DNA from: Lachnospiraceae bacterium
GTDB taxonomy: Bacteria; Bacillota_A; Clostridia; Lachnospirales; Lachnospiraceae
DNA length: 15,995 nucleotides
NCBI GenBank assembly: GCA_009911175.1
Contig: QXWX01000129.1
Span: 1 to 15,995, forward strand
Reading direction: 5' to 3'
Shown here one piece after another: positions 5,865 to 13,585 of the stretch; the stretch's first letter is position 1; every line of letters begins with the position of its first letter. The translations under genes and the position numbers were made by a program. The notes beneath the pieces were generated by a model, which was given only the letters and a program-made list of their open reading frames with translations, was not told the DNA's origin and ran no database searches.

Positions 5865-8420
5865 ATGGAACTTCATTTTCTCGGCGGTGCCATGGAAATC
5901 GGCGGCAGCTGCGTCTATCTGCGGATTGCCGGAAAAGGGATCCTGCTGGATTCCGGAATCCGGCAGTCCAACGCAAAGGACCCTCTTCCAGACTTCCGCA
6001 CCATACAGGAACAGGGCGGGCTGGATGTGATCCTCATCAGTCATGCGCATATGGACCACATCGGAACACTGCCCATCATCAGCAAAGCGTTTCCCAATGC
6101 CCCTATTTTTATGACGGTCATGACTGCGGATCTGACCCGTGTGCTTCTTTATGACAGTCTAAAAATCATGAAATACAGGGAGGATGAGATTCCCCACTAT
6201 TCTGAGCAGGATGTGCTCGCCATGCTGGGCCGGATCCATCCTCTTGGTTATCAGACCCCGTTTCCGCTCTTTGACGGATTTACCCTGACACTTTATCCCG
6301 CCGGACATATTGCCGGAGCGGCCTGCATCTATCTTACAACGGTGGATGGGAGCCTGTTTTATTCCGGAGATTTTTCTAATTTTTCCCAGAGGACCATTGA
6401 GGGAGCGAGGATTCCGAAGCTGCGTCCGGATCTTGCCATCGTGGAGACCACTTATGGAAACCGGCTTCACGCCAACCGGCAGGTTGAGGAAAAGCGCCTG
6501 ACGGAGCTTGTGGCTGAATGCGTTCGGCAGGAAAAGAAAATCCTGATTCCCGCATTTGCCCTGGGGCGTGCCCAGGAGGTTCTACTGATTCTGCGGGCCG
6601 CAATCCAGAACGGTGAGATTCCGCCTGTACCGGTCTATATTGACGGAATGGTCCGGGATATCAATATCATGTACACCCGCAATCCTACCTATCTGAAAAA
6701 TGCGCTTGGGAAACGGATTCTGAAGGGGAACGAGCCATTTTACACAAAGGAAATCCAGCCTGTGGCTCCCTTGCAGAAGCGGGAGGAGCTTCTAAATACC
6801 AAGGGACCCGTGATCTTTCTGTCCAGCTCCGGGATGCTCACCGGCGGTCCAAGCGCTCAGTACGCCAAGGAGCTTGCCGGTTCGGAGAATGCATGCATCA
6901 TCATCACCGGCTACCAAGACGAAGAATCTCCGGGACGGCAGCTTATGAATCTTCTGGAAAACCCGGAGGAAGGCAGCCTTTCCATAAACGGCAGCAACGT
7001 CCCGGTGAAATGCCGCATTGAACAGGTGGGGCTTTCTGCTCATGGAGACAAATCCGAGATCATGGCGCTGCTGGAACAGCTTTCCCCCCGCCGGATCTTC
7101 CTTGTCCACGGAAACCGGGAAGTGATCGGCGAGCTTGGCGGCGAACTGGCCGCAGAGGATTACCGGCGGCAGATTTATCTGCCGGAATGCGGACAGCGCT
7201 ATGAGATCACGCTTCACAGCAAGCGGAAACAGCGTTCATTTTGTCCTGCCTATACCATGCAGATGAAGCGCCCATACCGCAGGGAGGATGACAAGCTGCT
7301 CTGGGATTACTGGCAGGAGCATTACTTTGGAAAAGCATTTGCCATATCCCAGATTGCGCAGATCTGGTTTGGAAAATCGTCCGGATATCTTACGGAAGTC
7401 ATGGAGGACGGCGAGATTCTGCAGGAAATGCAGGAAATTTTTCTTCACAGTATCTACTTCTCCCCCAATACCAGGCAGCTCTTCCTCTTCGAAGCAAATC
7501 CCTGGGAGGCTGTGGAAGAAGCACTTGCTCCAAAAGAGCTGACCCAGCAGGAGCTTGCCGCACAGATTGAATCCGTTTTCTCCGGTTATTCGTATCGGAA
7601 GCTCAGCTACCACAGCGAACAGAAAAAAGTGCTGCTTCAGTTTGATTATCCGGACGCACAGGATATGGATGACTTTCAAAAGAAAGCGGATTGCTTTGCC
7701 AAGGCTGCCGGCTGGACTGCACAGGTCAGCCCGTCCATGAACCACAATGCGGCGTTGCTCCTGCTCTCCACGCTCTTCGGCGGACGGCTTGCCAAGGCCT
7801 CCTACTATGCGGAGAAGAAATGCTATGCAGTGACCCTGACCGGCACTTCTGAAACGTCAGATGGTGATGTGCAGGCAGCAGAGCAGTTCCAAAATATTAC
7901 GGGATGGAGACTGTCCCTCAACGGGCAGCCGACGGCAGATTCCGGAATTTTCACTCCGCTGAACGAAGATGGATGTGACGACTTTTTTCTGCCTGCAGAT
8001 CGGACTGCGGAAAAAGCAGAACAAAACATTACGTTTCTCTGCATAGACCAGACCTTTGAGGGGCTTCCCCACAAGCCGGATAAGAAAAGCCTGAAACAGG
8101 ACGCCCAGGGCGGCTTTCTCGAGCTCAGTTTCGTCTCGCCCGTGATCGGACATCAGTACGGGGAATATCTGCAGGAGCTTGCCGACCAAACCGGCTGGCG
8201 TATCCGAATCTCAGATAAGGTGAACCAGATAGAATTGATCCGCACCGCACAGCTGCTTTGTATGAAATACGGAATTGCACTTGCAAAGAATCCGTCCTAT
8301 CTCCCGGAGCGAAAAACAATCCAGCTCAAGCCCGGGGAAGCCGCAGATGAAGAGACACAAAAGTTATTATCTGAGGAATTTGAAATACTGACCGGGTGTT
8401 CATGCATTGTAAGTATTTAA
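5865..8420 (+). CDS. Beta-CASP metallo-beta-lactamase protein (RNase J/CPSF-like) with long C-terminal extension
   Basis: The first ~450 residues of this 851-residue protein form a complete beta-CASP nuclease unit. The metal ligands of the lactamase fold are visible: Asp29, HAHMDH (60-65), His148 in AGHIAG and Asp169 in YSGDFS. Beta-CASP motifs follow: Glu194 in ETTYG, IPAFALGRAQE (228-238), His393 in LSAHGD and His415 in FLVHG. Such proteins cleave RNA, endo- or exonucleolytically, in the cytoplasm. Residues 450-851 match nothing I can name but contain a duplicated unit of about 100 residues (588-687 and 750-851). Canonical RNase J is about 550 residues and has a different C-terminus. The gene starts 77 bases after pilT with AAAGGA about 8 bases before ATG, so co-transcription is possible. 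Function beyond metal-dependent RNA or DNA hydrolysis is unknown. Confidence 0.88.
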   Translation: MELHFLGGAMEIGGSCVYLRIAGKGILLDSGIRQSNAKDPLPDFRTIQEQGGLDVILISHAHMDHIGTLPIISKAFPNAPIFMTVMTADLTRVLLYDSLKIMKYREDEIPHYSEQDVLAMLGRIHPLGYQTPFPLFDGFTLTLYPAGHIAGAACIYLTTVDGSLFYSGDFSNFSQRTIEGARIPKLRPDLAIVETTYGNRLHANRQVEEKRLTELVAECVRQEKKILIPAFALGRAQEVLLILRAAIQNGEIPPVPVYIDGMVRDINIMYTRNPTYLKNALGKRILKGNEPFYTKEIQPVAPLQKREELLNTKGPVIFLSSSGMLTGGPSAQYAKELAGSENACIIITGYQDEESPGRQLMNLLENPEEGSLSINGSNVPVKCRIEQVGLSAHGDKSEIMALLEQLSPRRIFLVHGNREVIGELGGELAAEDYRRQIYLPECGQRYEITLHSKRKQRSFCPAYTMQMKRPYRREDDKLLWDYWQEHYFGKAFAISQIAQIWFGKSSGYLTEVMEDGEILQEMQEIFLHSIYFSPNTRQLFLFEANPWEAVEEALAPKELTQQELAAQIESVFSGYSYRKLSYHSEQKKVLLQFDYPDAQDMDDFQKKADCFAKAAGWTAQVSPSMNHNAALLLLSTLFGGRLAKASYYAEKKCYAVTLTGTSETSDGDVQAAEQFQNITGWRLSLNGQPTADSGIFTPLNEDGCDDFFLPADRTAEKAEQNITFLCIDQTFEGLPHKPDKKSLKQDAQGGFLELSFVSPVIGHQYGEYLQELADQTGWRIRISDKVNQIELIRTAQLLCMKYGIALAKNPSYLPERKTIQLKPGEAADEETQKLLSEEFEILTGCSCIVSI
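7626..7925 (+). repeat. Internal protein repeat, copy A (residues 588-687 of the beta-CASP protein)
   Basis: Residues 588-687 align by eye with 750-851. Shared landmarks in order are L-x-F near the start, AAGWTAQVSPSMN against QTGWRIRISDKVN, LAKASY against LAKNPSY, a KK/RK-x(2-4)-L turn, and FQNITGW against FEILTGC. Offsets of landmark residues are 161-164. Nucleotide similarity looks low, so the duplication is old. Confidence 0.6.
8112..8417 (+). repeat. Internal protein repeat, copy B (residues 750-851 of the beta-CASP protein)
   Basis: This is the second copy of the unit described for copy A; it forms the extreme C-terminus. About 62 residues separate the copies. A stretch before copy A (about 560-587) resembles the tail of such a unit, so a third, partly lost copy is possible. 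The fold and ligand are unknown. Confidence 0.6.
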
Positions 8421-8444
8421 GCCTTTCCCCGTATAACAGCGTCA

Positions 8445-8552
8445 AAAAGGACTGTCGGAAAATGCCGTTTCTCTGCAATATATTGCTGTGATATTCAGAA
8501 AATCACACATATATTTTAGAGCTTCTGTCATTTCCCTTCAGTCCTTTTTTTT
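8445..8552. terminator. Bidirectional terminator between convergent genes
   Basis: The left arm GGACTGTCGGAAAATG (8449-8464), preceded by five A residues, pairs with the right arm CATTTCCCTTCAGTCC (8529-8544), followed by eight T residues (8545-8552). Thirteen of the 16 positions pair, plus the flanking A/T runs. The T-run serves the plus-strand gene and the A-run can serve the minus-strand SNF2 gene. The loop is unusually long (64 bases), and the arms match a repeat seen at two other sites in this window, so it may be a repeat element used as a terminator. Confidence 0.65.
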
Positions 8553-8602
8553 CTATAGAATACCGAATACCTGCCGTCAGCCGACTTCGAATCTTACACC
8601 AT

Positions 8603-11600
8603 CTATACTCCCAGCAGCTCCATGATCTCTTCTCTGCCCAAACTGCCGAGCTGTGCCGCCTCGCCGCCGATCACCTGCTCTGCCAGGTCTTTCTTCTTCT
8701 CTTGAAGCTTTTGGATTTTTTCCTCAATGGTGCCCTTTGCGATCAGCTTGTAGACCGTCACCTTTTTGGTCTGTCCAATTCGGTGGGCGCGGTCCGTTGC
8801 CTGGTTCTGTACTGCCAGATTCCACCAGGGGTCATAATGGATGACCACATCCGCCCCGGTCAGGTTCAGTCCCACACCTCCGGCCTTTAAGGAGATCAGG
8901 AATACCGGAACCTCCCCTTCGTTAAATTCTTTGACCATCTGGAGCCGCTTTTCCTTGGAGGTGCTTCCCGTGATCGTATAGTAGGCGATGTTCAGTCCGG
9001 ACAGCTTGTCCTGCAGGATCTCCAGCATGGAGGTAAACTGGGAAAATACCAGCATCCGGTGTCCGCCGTCAATGGCACTCTGGATGAGCTGCAGGCAGGC
9101 CTCCAGCTTTGCCGCCTCGCCCTTATAGTTTTCAAAGCACAGAGACGGATCACAGCAGATCTGCCGCAGTCTTGTCAGCTCCGCAAGGATCAGAAGCTTG
9201 TTCTTATTGAACTCCGCCTCATTCTGCTGTGCCAGTGTTTCCTTCATATGAAGCACCTGGCCGTCATAGAGCTTCTGCTGCGTACTTCCGAACCGGACGT
9301 AACGGTGCTCCTCCAGCTTCTCCGGCAAGTCCTTCAGAACGTCCCCTTTCAGCCTCCGCAAGATAAAGGGACCCGCCATTTTCTGCAGCCGGGTCATGGC
9401 GGACTCGTCGCTGCTCTTCACGATCGGGCTTTCCATCTCCCGCTTAAATACATCGTAGCCATATAAGAAGCCGGGCATCAGATAGTCGAAAATACTCCAC
9501 AATTCGCTCAGACGGTTCTCGATCGGGGTTCCGGTCAGCGCATACCGGATCTGGCTGTGAATCACCTTCACAGCCTTTGCCGCGGCTGTGGTATGGTTCT
9601 TGATATACTGTGCCTCGTCTATGATCTGATAGAGGAACTGCTTGTCCTCATAAAACAGGATATCCCGTTTCAAAAGATCGTAGGACGTGACGAGCACATC
9701 GACCTCCTGATAAGAAGCAATGATATTCTGGCGTTCCTCCTGATTTCCGGTGATCAGGGAAACTCTCAGTTCCGGCGCGAACCGCTCAAATTCCTCTCCC
9801 CAATTGAAAATCAGAGAGGCCGGCGCCACCACCAGGGAGGTGCCTTCCTTTCCCTCCTGCTTTGCCGCAAGCAGCACTGCGATCACCTGCAGCGTCTTGC
9901 CCAGCCCCATATCGTCGGCCAGGATCCCCCCGAACTGCCATGCTTCCAGTGTCCGAAGCCATTTGAACCCGTTTTTCTGGTATTTACGCATGATTCTGGA
10001 CAGGCTTTCCGGTTCCTCGAAATCTGCGTCCTTCACCGTCTTAAAGCCCTTGACCACCTTTCGGAAATGGCTGTCCCTCTTGCTGTACACGCTGTCGTTT
10101 TCCTCCAGCATTTTATCCAGATAAAGGGTACGGTACATGGGCAGATGCATTTTTCCCTTCACAAATTCCTTTGGTTTGAGGTGCATGGCATCCATCATCT
10201 CCGAAAGCATCTGCAGAGAGGAATCGTCCAGGTTCATGAAAGAGCCATCCTTGAGACGGTAATATTTTTTCTTTGCCCGGTAGCTTGCCAGGATATCCAG
10301 CAGCTCGGCCTGGGGGATATCCTCTGTCGTAATGCTCAGGTCCAAAAGCCCGGATGATACGGAAACTCCCACGGATACCTTCATACGCCGTACCACGTGA
10401 TGATTCAGGAAGCTCTTGGTACAGCGAACCTCGCCCAGTTCCATCAGCTTCTCCGTGCCGCTCTCCATGACCTGATAAACCAGCTCCTCGTCGCCGCCGC
10501 AATGCAGTTCTTCCCGCTCCCAGTCGATCCGCGGAAACCACTGCATGACATGAAACAGGATCTCCTCCTCCCTGGACACGTCCCGGAGCGCCTCGATCCC
10601 GCCGTGATCCTGCTTGCTCAGAACATCCAGCGCGGAAAATTCCCTGCCGCCGTATTTTGCGCTGACCTGGCAGGTCACATTCTGGTCTGCGGCATCCAGA
10701 TAAAAGACAAACCGCACCTCCGGCGGAAGGTAAGAGCGAAATTTTTCCGGTTCCGTCTCCTCGATATCCACAATTTCCTCCAGCTGGGGCAGGATCCTGT
10801 AGTAAAATTCTGCCATATGGTTCCTTCCCACATGAAAAGAAAATCCTTCATCACTCGTCAGACGGGACAGGGGTTCAATCTTTTCCTGGAAATCCTTTTC
10901 CACCCGGCAGAGTTGTCCGTCACCGATATAATATCCCGTGTCGGTCCCCATATACAGCTCCGGCAGGCCGCCGTCCACCCGGATTCCGTGAAATACTCTG
11001 CCGCTTCCCACCTTTTCCTCGGAAATACGCATGGAAACATTGGGATTGCGTTCCGCGCGGGTTAGAATCTCTTTCCTTTTCTCCCAGCCGTCTTTATCTT
11101 CAAATTCGACGGCTTCATCCGCCATTTGATTATAAAATTCATCCAGCCTCCATCCAAACAGGTTCAGCGCCCCTCCTACCGTAGTTTTCCGACTGCCGTA
11201 ATAATCGTACCTGTTGGACTCCTGAAGGCGCTGCAGAAATTCCTCTTCCTCCCGCACGATCCGGTTGATAAAACGGATCCATCCCTTTCCGGATTCCGTA
11301 AAATGATCAAGATTATGGTTGATCTGGGTATTTGACCCGTAGGTAGCGGTTGCCGAATTTTTTACATTTTCGCAGAAATCATCCAGCTTTTTAACAATAA
11401 AAAGCTTCTTTTCGCCGATCTTAAACGCTACGGACAGCTTTCCGTCCTTCCGGGTCAGCCGCGGAACTAATCGAAGGCTTTCCTTTTTATCTTCCGTATC
11501 CGCGATCGCAAGATTTGACCGTTTTTCCTGATAAAGCTTCAGAAGCGCCTTTCCATAACTGTCCGTGGCATCCCCAAAGCTGTGGGTATCCAGGTAATCC

Positions 11601-13051
11601 TCCAGGAGCTTCAGCGTCCCAGCCTTGTAGGGGCATTTTGTCTTCTCTATATCCCAGGAGGAATAGAACTCCCGTATACACTGTGGGCATCGGCACTCCG
11701 TATAGGTCACATTGGTACGTGAGAAGATGATCCTGACAGGAAATTCCATATTGCCGGATCTTCCTACCACATCGATCTGTCCCCGGATGTCCTCGCTGTA
11801 CTGGTCAAAACCGGTCAGGATATCTTTCATCTCGATATCCCCCTGGGCATACAGCTTTTCACCTTTTGCCATAACATCCGCTGGTATCTTTATAGAATGC
11901 TTGATCAGGGTTCCTTTAAAATATTTATAGCGTTCCAGTCTTTCAATATTTTTATTCTCCTGCTCAGCCTCCGCGCTTTCGGATTCCGCCTCCCAGGAAT
12001 CTCCGAGAAGAGAAAATTCCGCCTTTCTCCGTTCCTGCTGCTGACGACGAGCTTCTTCGGCTTTCTGCTTTTCCTCTTCTTCCTTCCGGCGTTTTTCCTC
12101 CGCCCTTTTCTTTGCTTCCAAAGCCTTCTGCTTTTCTTCCTCCTGGCGGCGTTGTTCTTCTTCCCGGCGTTTTGCTTCTTTTTGTCTGCGCATTTCCTCT
12201 TCCTTACGTCTTTTTTCTGCGTTCCGTCTGGCTTCTTCCTGTTCCTTCTTTCGCTTCTCGGCCCGAAGTCTGGCTTCCTCTGCCTTCTGCTCCCGGAGCT
12301 TCTGCCGGCGGGCCTCCTCGGCCAGGCGCTTCTCCGTTTCCTGTCGGCGGGCTTCCTCGGCCAGACGCTTCTGCTCTTCCTTTTTCCGCGCCATCTCTGC
12401 TTTACGCTGCTCTCTGGCAAGGCGGCGGGCTTCCCGTTCTTCCTGCTGGCGGAGTGCTTCCCGGGCCTCTTTTTCTTTCTCGAGGCGGGCCTGTTCGGCT
12501 TCCTTTTCTTTTTGGAGGCGGGCCTGCTTTTGCTTCTTTTTCTCTTGCTCCGCAACTGCTTTTAATTCCTCCGCCCGGCGCTTTTTTTCTGCTTCCCGTT
12601 CTTCCTTTAAACGCTGCCTTTCCTCGGGAGTCAGCTTCGCTTCCTGCTGACGCCGCAACCGGGCGGCCTGCCGTTCCCGCTTGAGCCGCTGCTCCTCCGC
12701 CCTTTGCCGCTCTTCCTTTTCCCGCAGCTCGGCTTCTGCTTTCTGCTCTTTTTCCAGAAGCTCCGCCTCCGTGATTCCCTGTGCCTTTGCCCGGGTTCTG
12801 GCTTCTATGGCATATAAAAGGGCGGCCATGTGTTCACAATTCCTGCCGCCTTTTGCTGCCGGGCATCCGCACTTCATCCGGCCCAAACGGCCGCCACGGA
12901 TGATTGCGGACACGGTTATTCTTGTCCTTCCTAAAACAGCGGATTCATATCCGCCGCTGGTCTCTGTCAAGTCAACTACTCTTTGGTTCAGATAGTTTGA
13001 CTTTCCTCTGTCTAATGTGTCCTGGTCAAATTTTTGCTTCCAATTCTCCAT
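8603..13051 (-). CDS. Large SNF2-family ATPase with two SWIM-like domains and a long charged helix
   Basis: The 1482-residue protein begins with a SWIM zinc domain (1-85; Cys61, Cys63, Cys72, His74). About 250 residues (96-345) of almost only E, K, R, Q and A follow, a predicted single alpha-helix or coiled coil. Residues 385-490 look like a second SWIM domain with CRCPQC (453-458) and Cys473, but Tyr475 replaces the zinc-binding His. Then comes the bacterial SNF2-associated region (about 490-980) and the motor: Walker A DDMGLGKT with Lys1052, DEAQ box 1145-1148 and motif VI QATDRAHRIGQ (1417-1427). Such proteins are ATP-driven DNA translocases that remodel protein-DNA complexes; the bacterial role is poorly known. 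The start has only a weak, distant AAAGGA, but no alternative Met occurs before residue 59. The protein is several hundred residues longer than I would expect for a clostridial homologue, mostly because of the helix. It is apparently transcribed alone. Confidence 0.92.
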   Translation of the reverse strand: MENWKQKFDQDTLDRGKSNYLNQRVVDLTETSGGYESAVLGRTRITVSAIIRGGRLGRMKCGCPAAKGGRNCEHMAALLYAIEARTRAKAQGITEAELLEKEQKAEAELREKEERQRAEEQRLKRERQAARLRRQQEAKLTPEERQRLKEEREAEKKRRAEELKAVAEQEKKKQKQARLQKEKEAEQARLEKEKEAREALRQQEEREARRLAREQRKAEMARKKEEQKRLAEEARRQETEKRLAEEARRQKLREQKAEEARLRAEKRKKEQEEARRNAEKRRKEEEMRRQKEAKRREEEQRRQEEEKQKALEAKKRAEEKRRKEEEEKQKAEEARRQQQERRKAEFSLLGDSWEAESESAEAEQENKNIERLERYKYFKGTLIKHSIKIPADVMAKGEKLYAQGDIEMKDILTGFDQYSEDIRGQIDVVGRSGNMEFPVRIIFSRTNVTYTECRCPQCIREFYSSWDIEKTKCPYKAGTLKLLEDYLDTHSFGDATDSYGKALLKLYQEKRSNLAIADTEDKKESLRLVPRLTRKDGKLSVAFKIGEKKLFIVKKLDDFCENVKNSATATYGSNTQINHNLDHFTESGKGWIRFINRIVREEEEFLQRLQESNRYDYYGSRKTTVGGALNLFGWRLDEFYNQMADEAVEFEDKDGWEKRKEILTRAERNPNVSMRISEEKVGSGRVFHGIRVDGGLPELYMGTDTGYYIGDGQLCRVEKDFQEKIEPLSRLTSDEGFSFHVGRNHMAEFYYRILPQLEEIVDIEETEPEKFRSYLPPEVRFVFYLDAADQNVTCQVSAKYGGREFSALDVLSKQDHGGIEALRDVSREEEILFHVMQWFPRIDWEREELHCGGDEELVYQVMESGTEKLMELGEVRCTKSFLNHHVVRRMKVSVGVSVSSGLLDLSITTEDIPQAELLDILASYRAKKKYYRLKDGSFMNLDDSSLQMLSEMMDAMHLKPKEFVKGKMHLPMYRTLYLDKMLEENDSVYSKRDSHFRKVVKGFKTVKDADFEEPESLSRIMRKYQKNGFKWLRTLEAWQFGGILADDMGLGKTLQVIAVLLAAKQEGKEGTSLVVAPASLIFNWGEEFERFAPELRVSLITGNQEERQNIIASYQEVDVLVTSYDLLKRDILFYEDKQFLYQIIDEAQYIKNHTTAAAKAVKVIHSQIRYALTGTPIENRLSELWSIFDYLMPGFLYGYDVFKREMESPIVKSSDESAMTRLQKMAGPFILRRLKGDVLKDLPEKLEEHRYVRFGSTQQKLYDGQVLHMKETLAQQNEAEFNKNKLLILAELTRLRQICCDPSLCFENYKGEAAKLEACLQLIQSAIDGGHRMLVFSQFTSMLEILQDKLSGLNIAYYTITGSTSKEKRLQMVKEFNEGEVPVFLISLKAGGVGLNLTGADVVIHYDPWWNLAVQNQATDRAHRIGQTKKVTVYKLIAKGTIEEKIQKLQEKKKDLAEQVIGGEAAQLGSLGREEIMELLGV
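12017..12766 (-). repeat. Low-complexity region encoding the E/K/R-rich helix of the SNF2 protein
   Basis: This segment encodes residues 96-345, in which Glu, Lys, Arg, Gln and Ala dominate and Gly and Cys are absent; the only Pro (142) lies in the first fifth. AEEARRQ occurs three times (231-237, 244-250, 331-337), and EEE/RRQ or RRK blocks alternate about every seven residues. The pattern suggests growth by slippage or small duplications. Long open frames on the opposite strand here, rich in Phe and Leu, are by-products of this composition. Confidence 0.75.
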
Positions 13052-13111
13052 TGTAGTTTTCTGCTTTTTCCTTTGTTATTCTGTATCATTCAATGCTTTT
13101 CCATAGGAATT

Positions 13112-13140
13112 ATTATATTCTGGATTGGCTGAAAATTCAA
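13112..13140 (-). promoter_or_regulatory. Probable promoter of the SNF2 gene
   Basis: On the minus strand, TTGAAT (13140-13135) and a perfect TATAAT (13117-13112) are separated by 17 bases. It lies about 60 bases upstream of the SNF2 start codon, leaving a short A/T-rich leader. No operator-like repeat is seen over it. Confidence 0.6.
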
Positions 13141-13269
13141 CTTTAAATTCTGCTTTTTGCTGTCAGATACCGGACTTCATTGAATCGTACATAGAAGTAT
13201 GATAGGATTATATCAAATAAATGATAAAAATCAGCATAAAATAATCCTTTTAAGAAATGAATTGCAGAT

Positions 13270-13470
13270 ATGGTAATCCAGCAGGAAGCATGTGAAAAAA
13301 TAATGAAGTTTCCAGAGGATGGGATATGGCTAATTCTTGTCATGGTAGATGAGGTTGCCAGGCAACATGGTATTTCCACTGAGACAAAATTTCTTTTCTG
13401 TACAATCCAAACTGGCAGCGGAAGAAAAAGGCCCGGCGACCTGCTGCCGATTCTATCTACTGTCGGCTGA
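13270..13470 (+). pseudogene. Possible remnant of a small antitoxin-like gene
   Basis: The frame reads 66 residues. Its first 40, with IQQEACEKIMKFPEDGIW and LVMVDEVARQHG, have the look of small helical proteins of the type found with toxins, in which a (L/F)PED turn joins two helices. After about residue 40 the sequence stops resembling a protein, which suggests a frameshifted or fused end. No ribosome binding site precedes the ATG. No toxin partner is nearby. The similarity is an impression, not a family match, and the frame may be chance. Confidence 0.3.
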
Positions 13471-13496
13471 CACATTAATATCTGATCAGTCATCAA

Positions 13497-13568
13497 GGGG
13501 CTACCGGAAAATAGTTGTATGACCGCATATCATTATCTTACGGACAAAACGCATTTCCCGACAGCCCC
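13497..13568. repeat. Inverted-repeat element downstream of the dehydrogenase gene
   Basis: GGGGCTACCGGAAAAT (13497-13512) is an imperfect inverted copy of ATTTCCCGACAGCCCC (13553-13568), with 13 of 16 positions pairing across a 40-base loop. It lies 17 bases past the stop of the minus-strand dehydrogenase gene and could end its transcript, though no U-tract follows on that strand. Its arms match the repeat at 8449-8544 and the half element at 3383. Confidence 0.6.
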
Positions 13569-13585
13569 CTTTCTTGAAGATGTTC

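Larger units (their letters stand above)
13141..13585. other. Mostly non-coding region between the SNF2 and dehydrogenase genes
   Basis: The stretch is A/T-rich up to about 13270. It carries a short plus-strand open frame (13270-13470) that could be a gene remnant, and then an inverted repeat at 13497-13568. A minus-strand frame of 117 codons (13496-13143) has no ribosome binding site and looks spurious. I see no tRNA, riboswitch or other RNA gene. Confidence 0.5.

Noticed and set aside
11897..12565. Plus-strand frame rich in Phe and Leu that looks like a membrane protein
   Set aside because: It is the reverse complement of the Glu/Lys-rich helix (GAA/GAG/AAG/AAA read as TTC/CTC/CTT/TTT). 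The hydrophobicity is an artefact of composition.
5865..13051. A defence system formed by the beta-CASP nuclease and the SNF2 protein
   Set aside because: The genes converge, have separate promoters and share a terminator. No methylase, phospholipase D or other defence partner is present, so adjacency alone does not support it.
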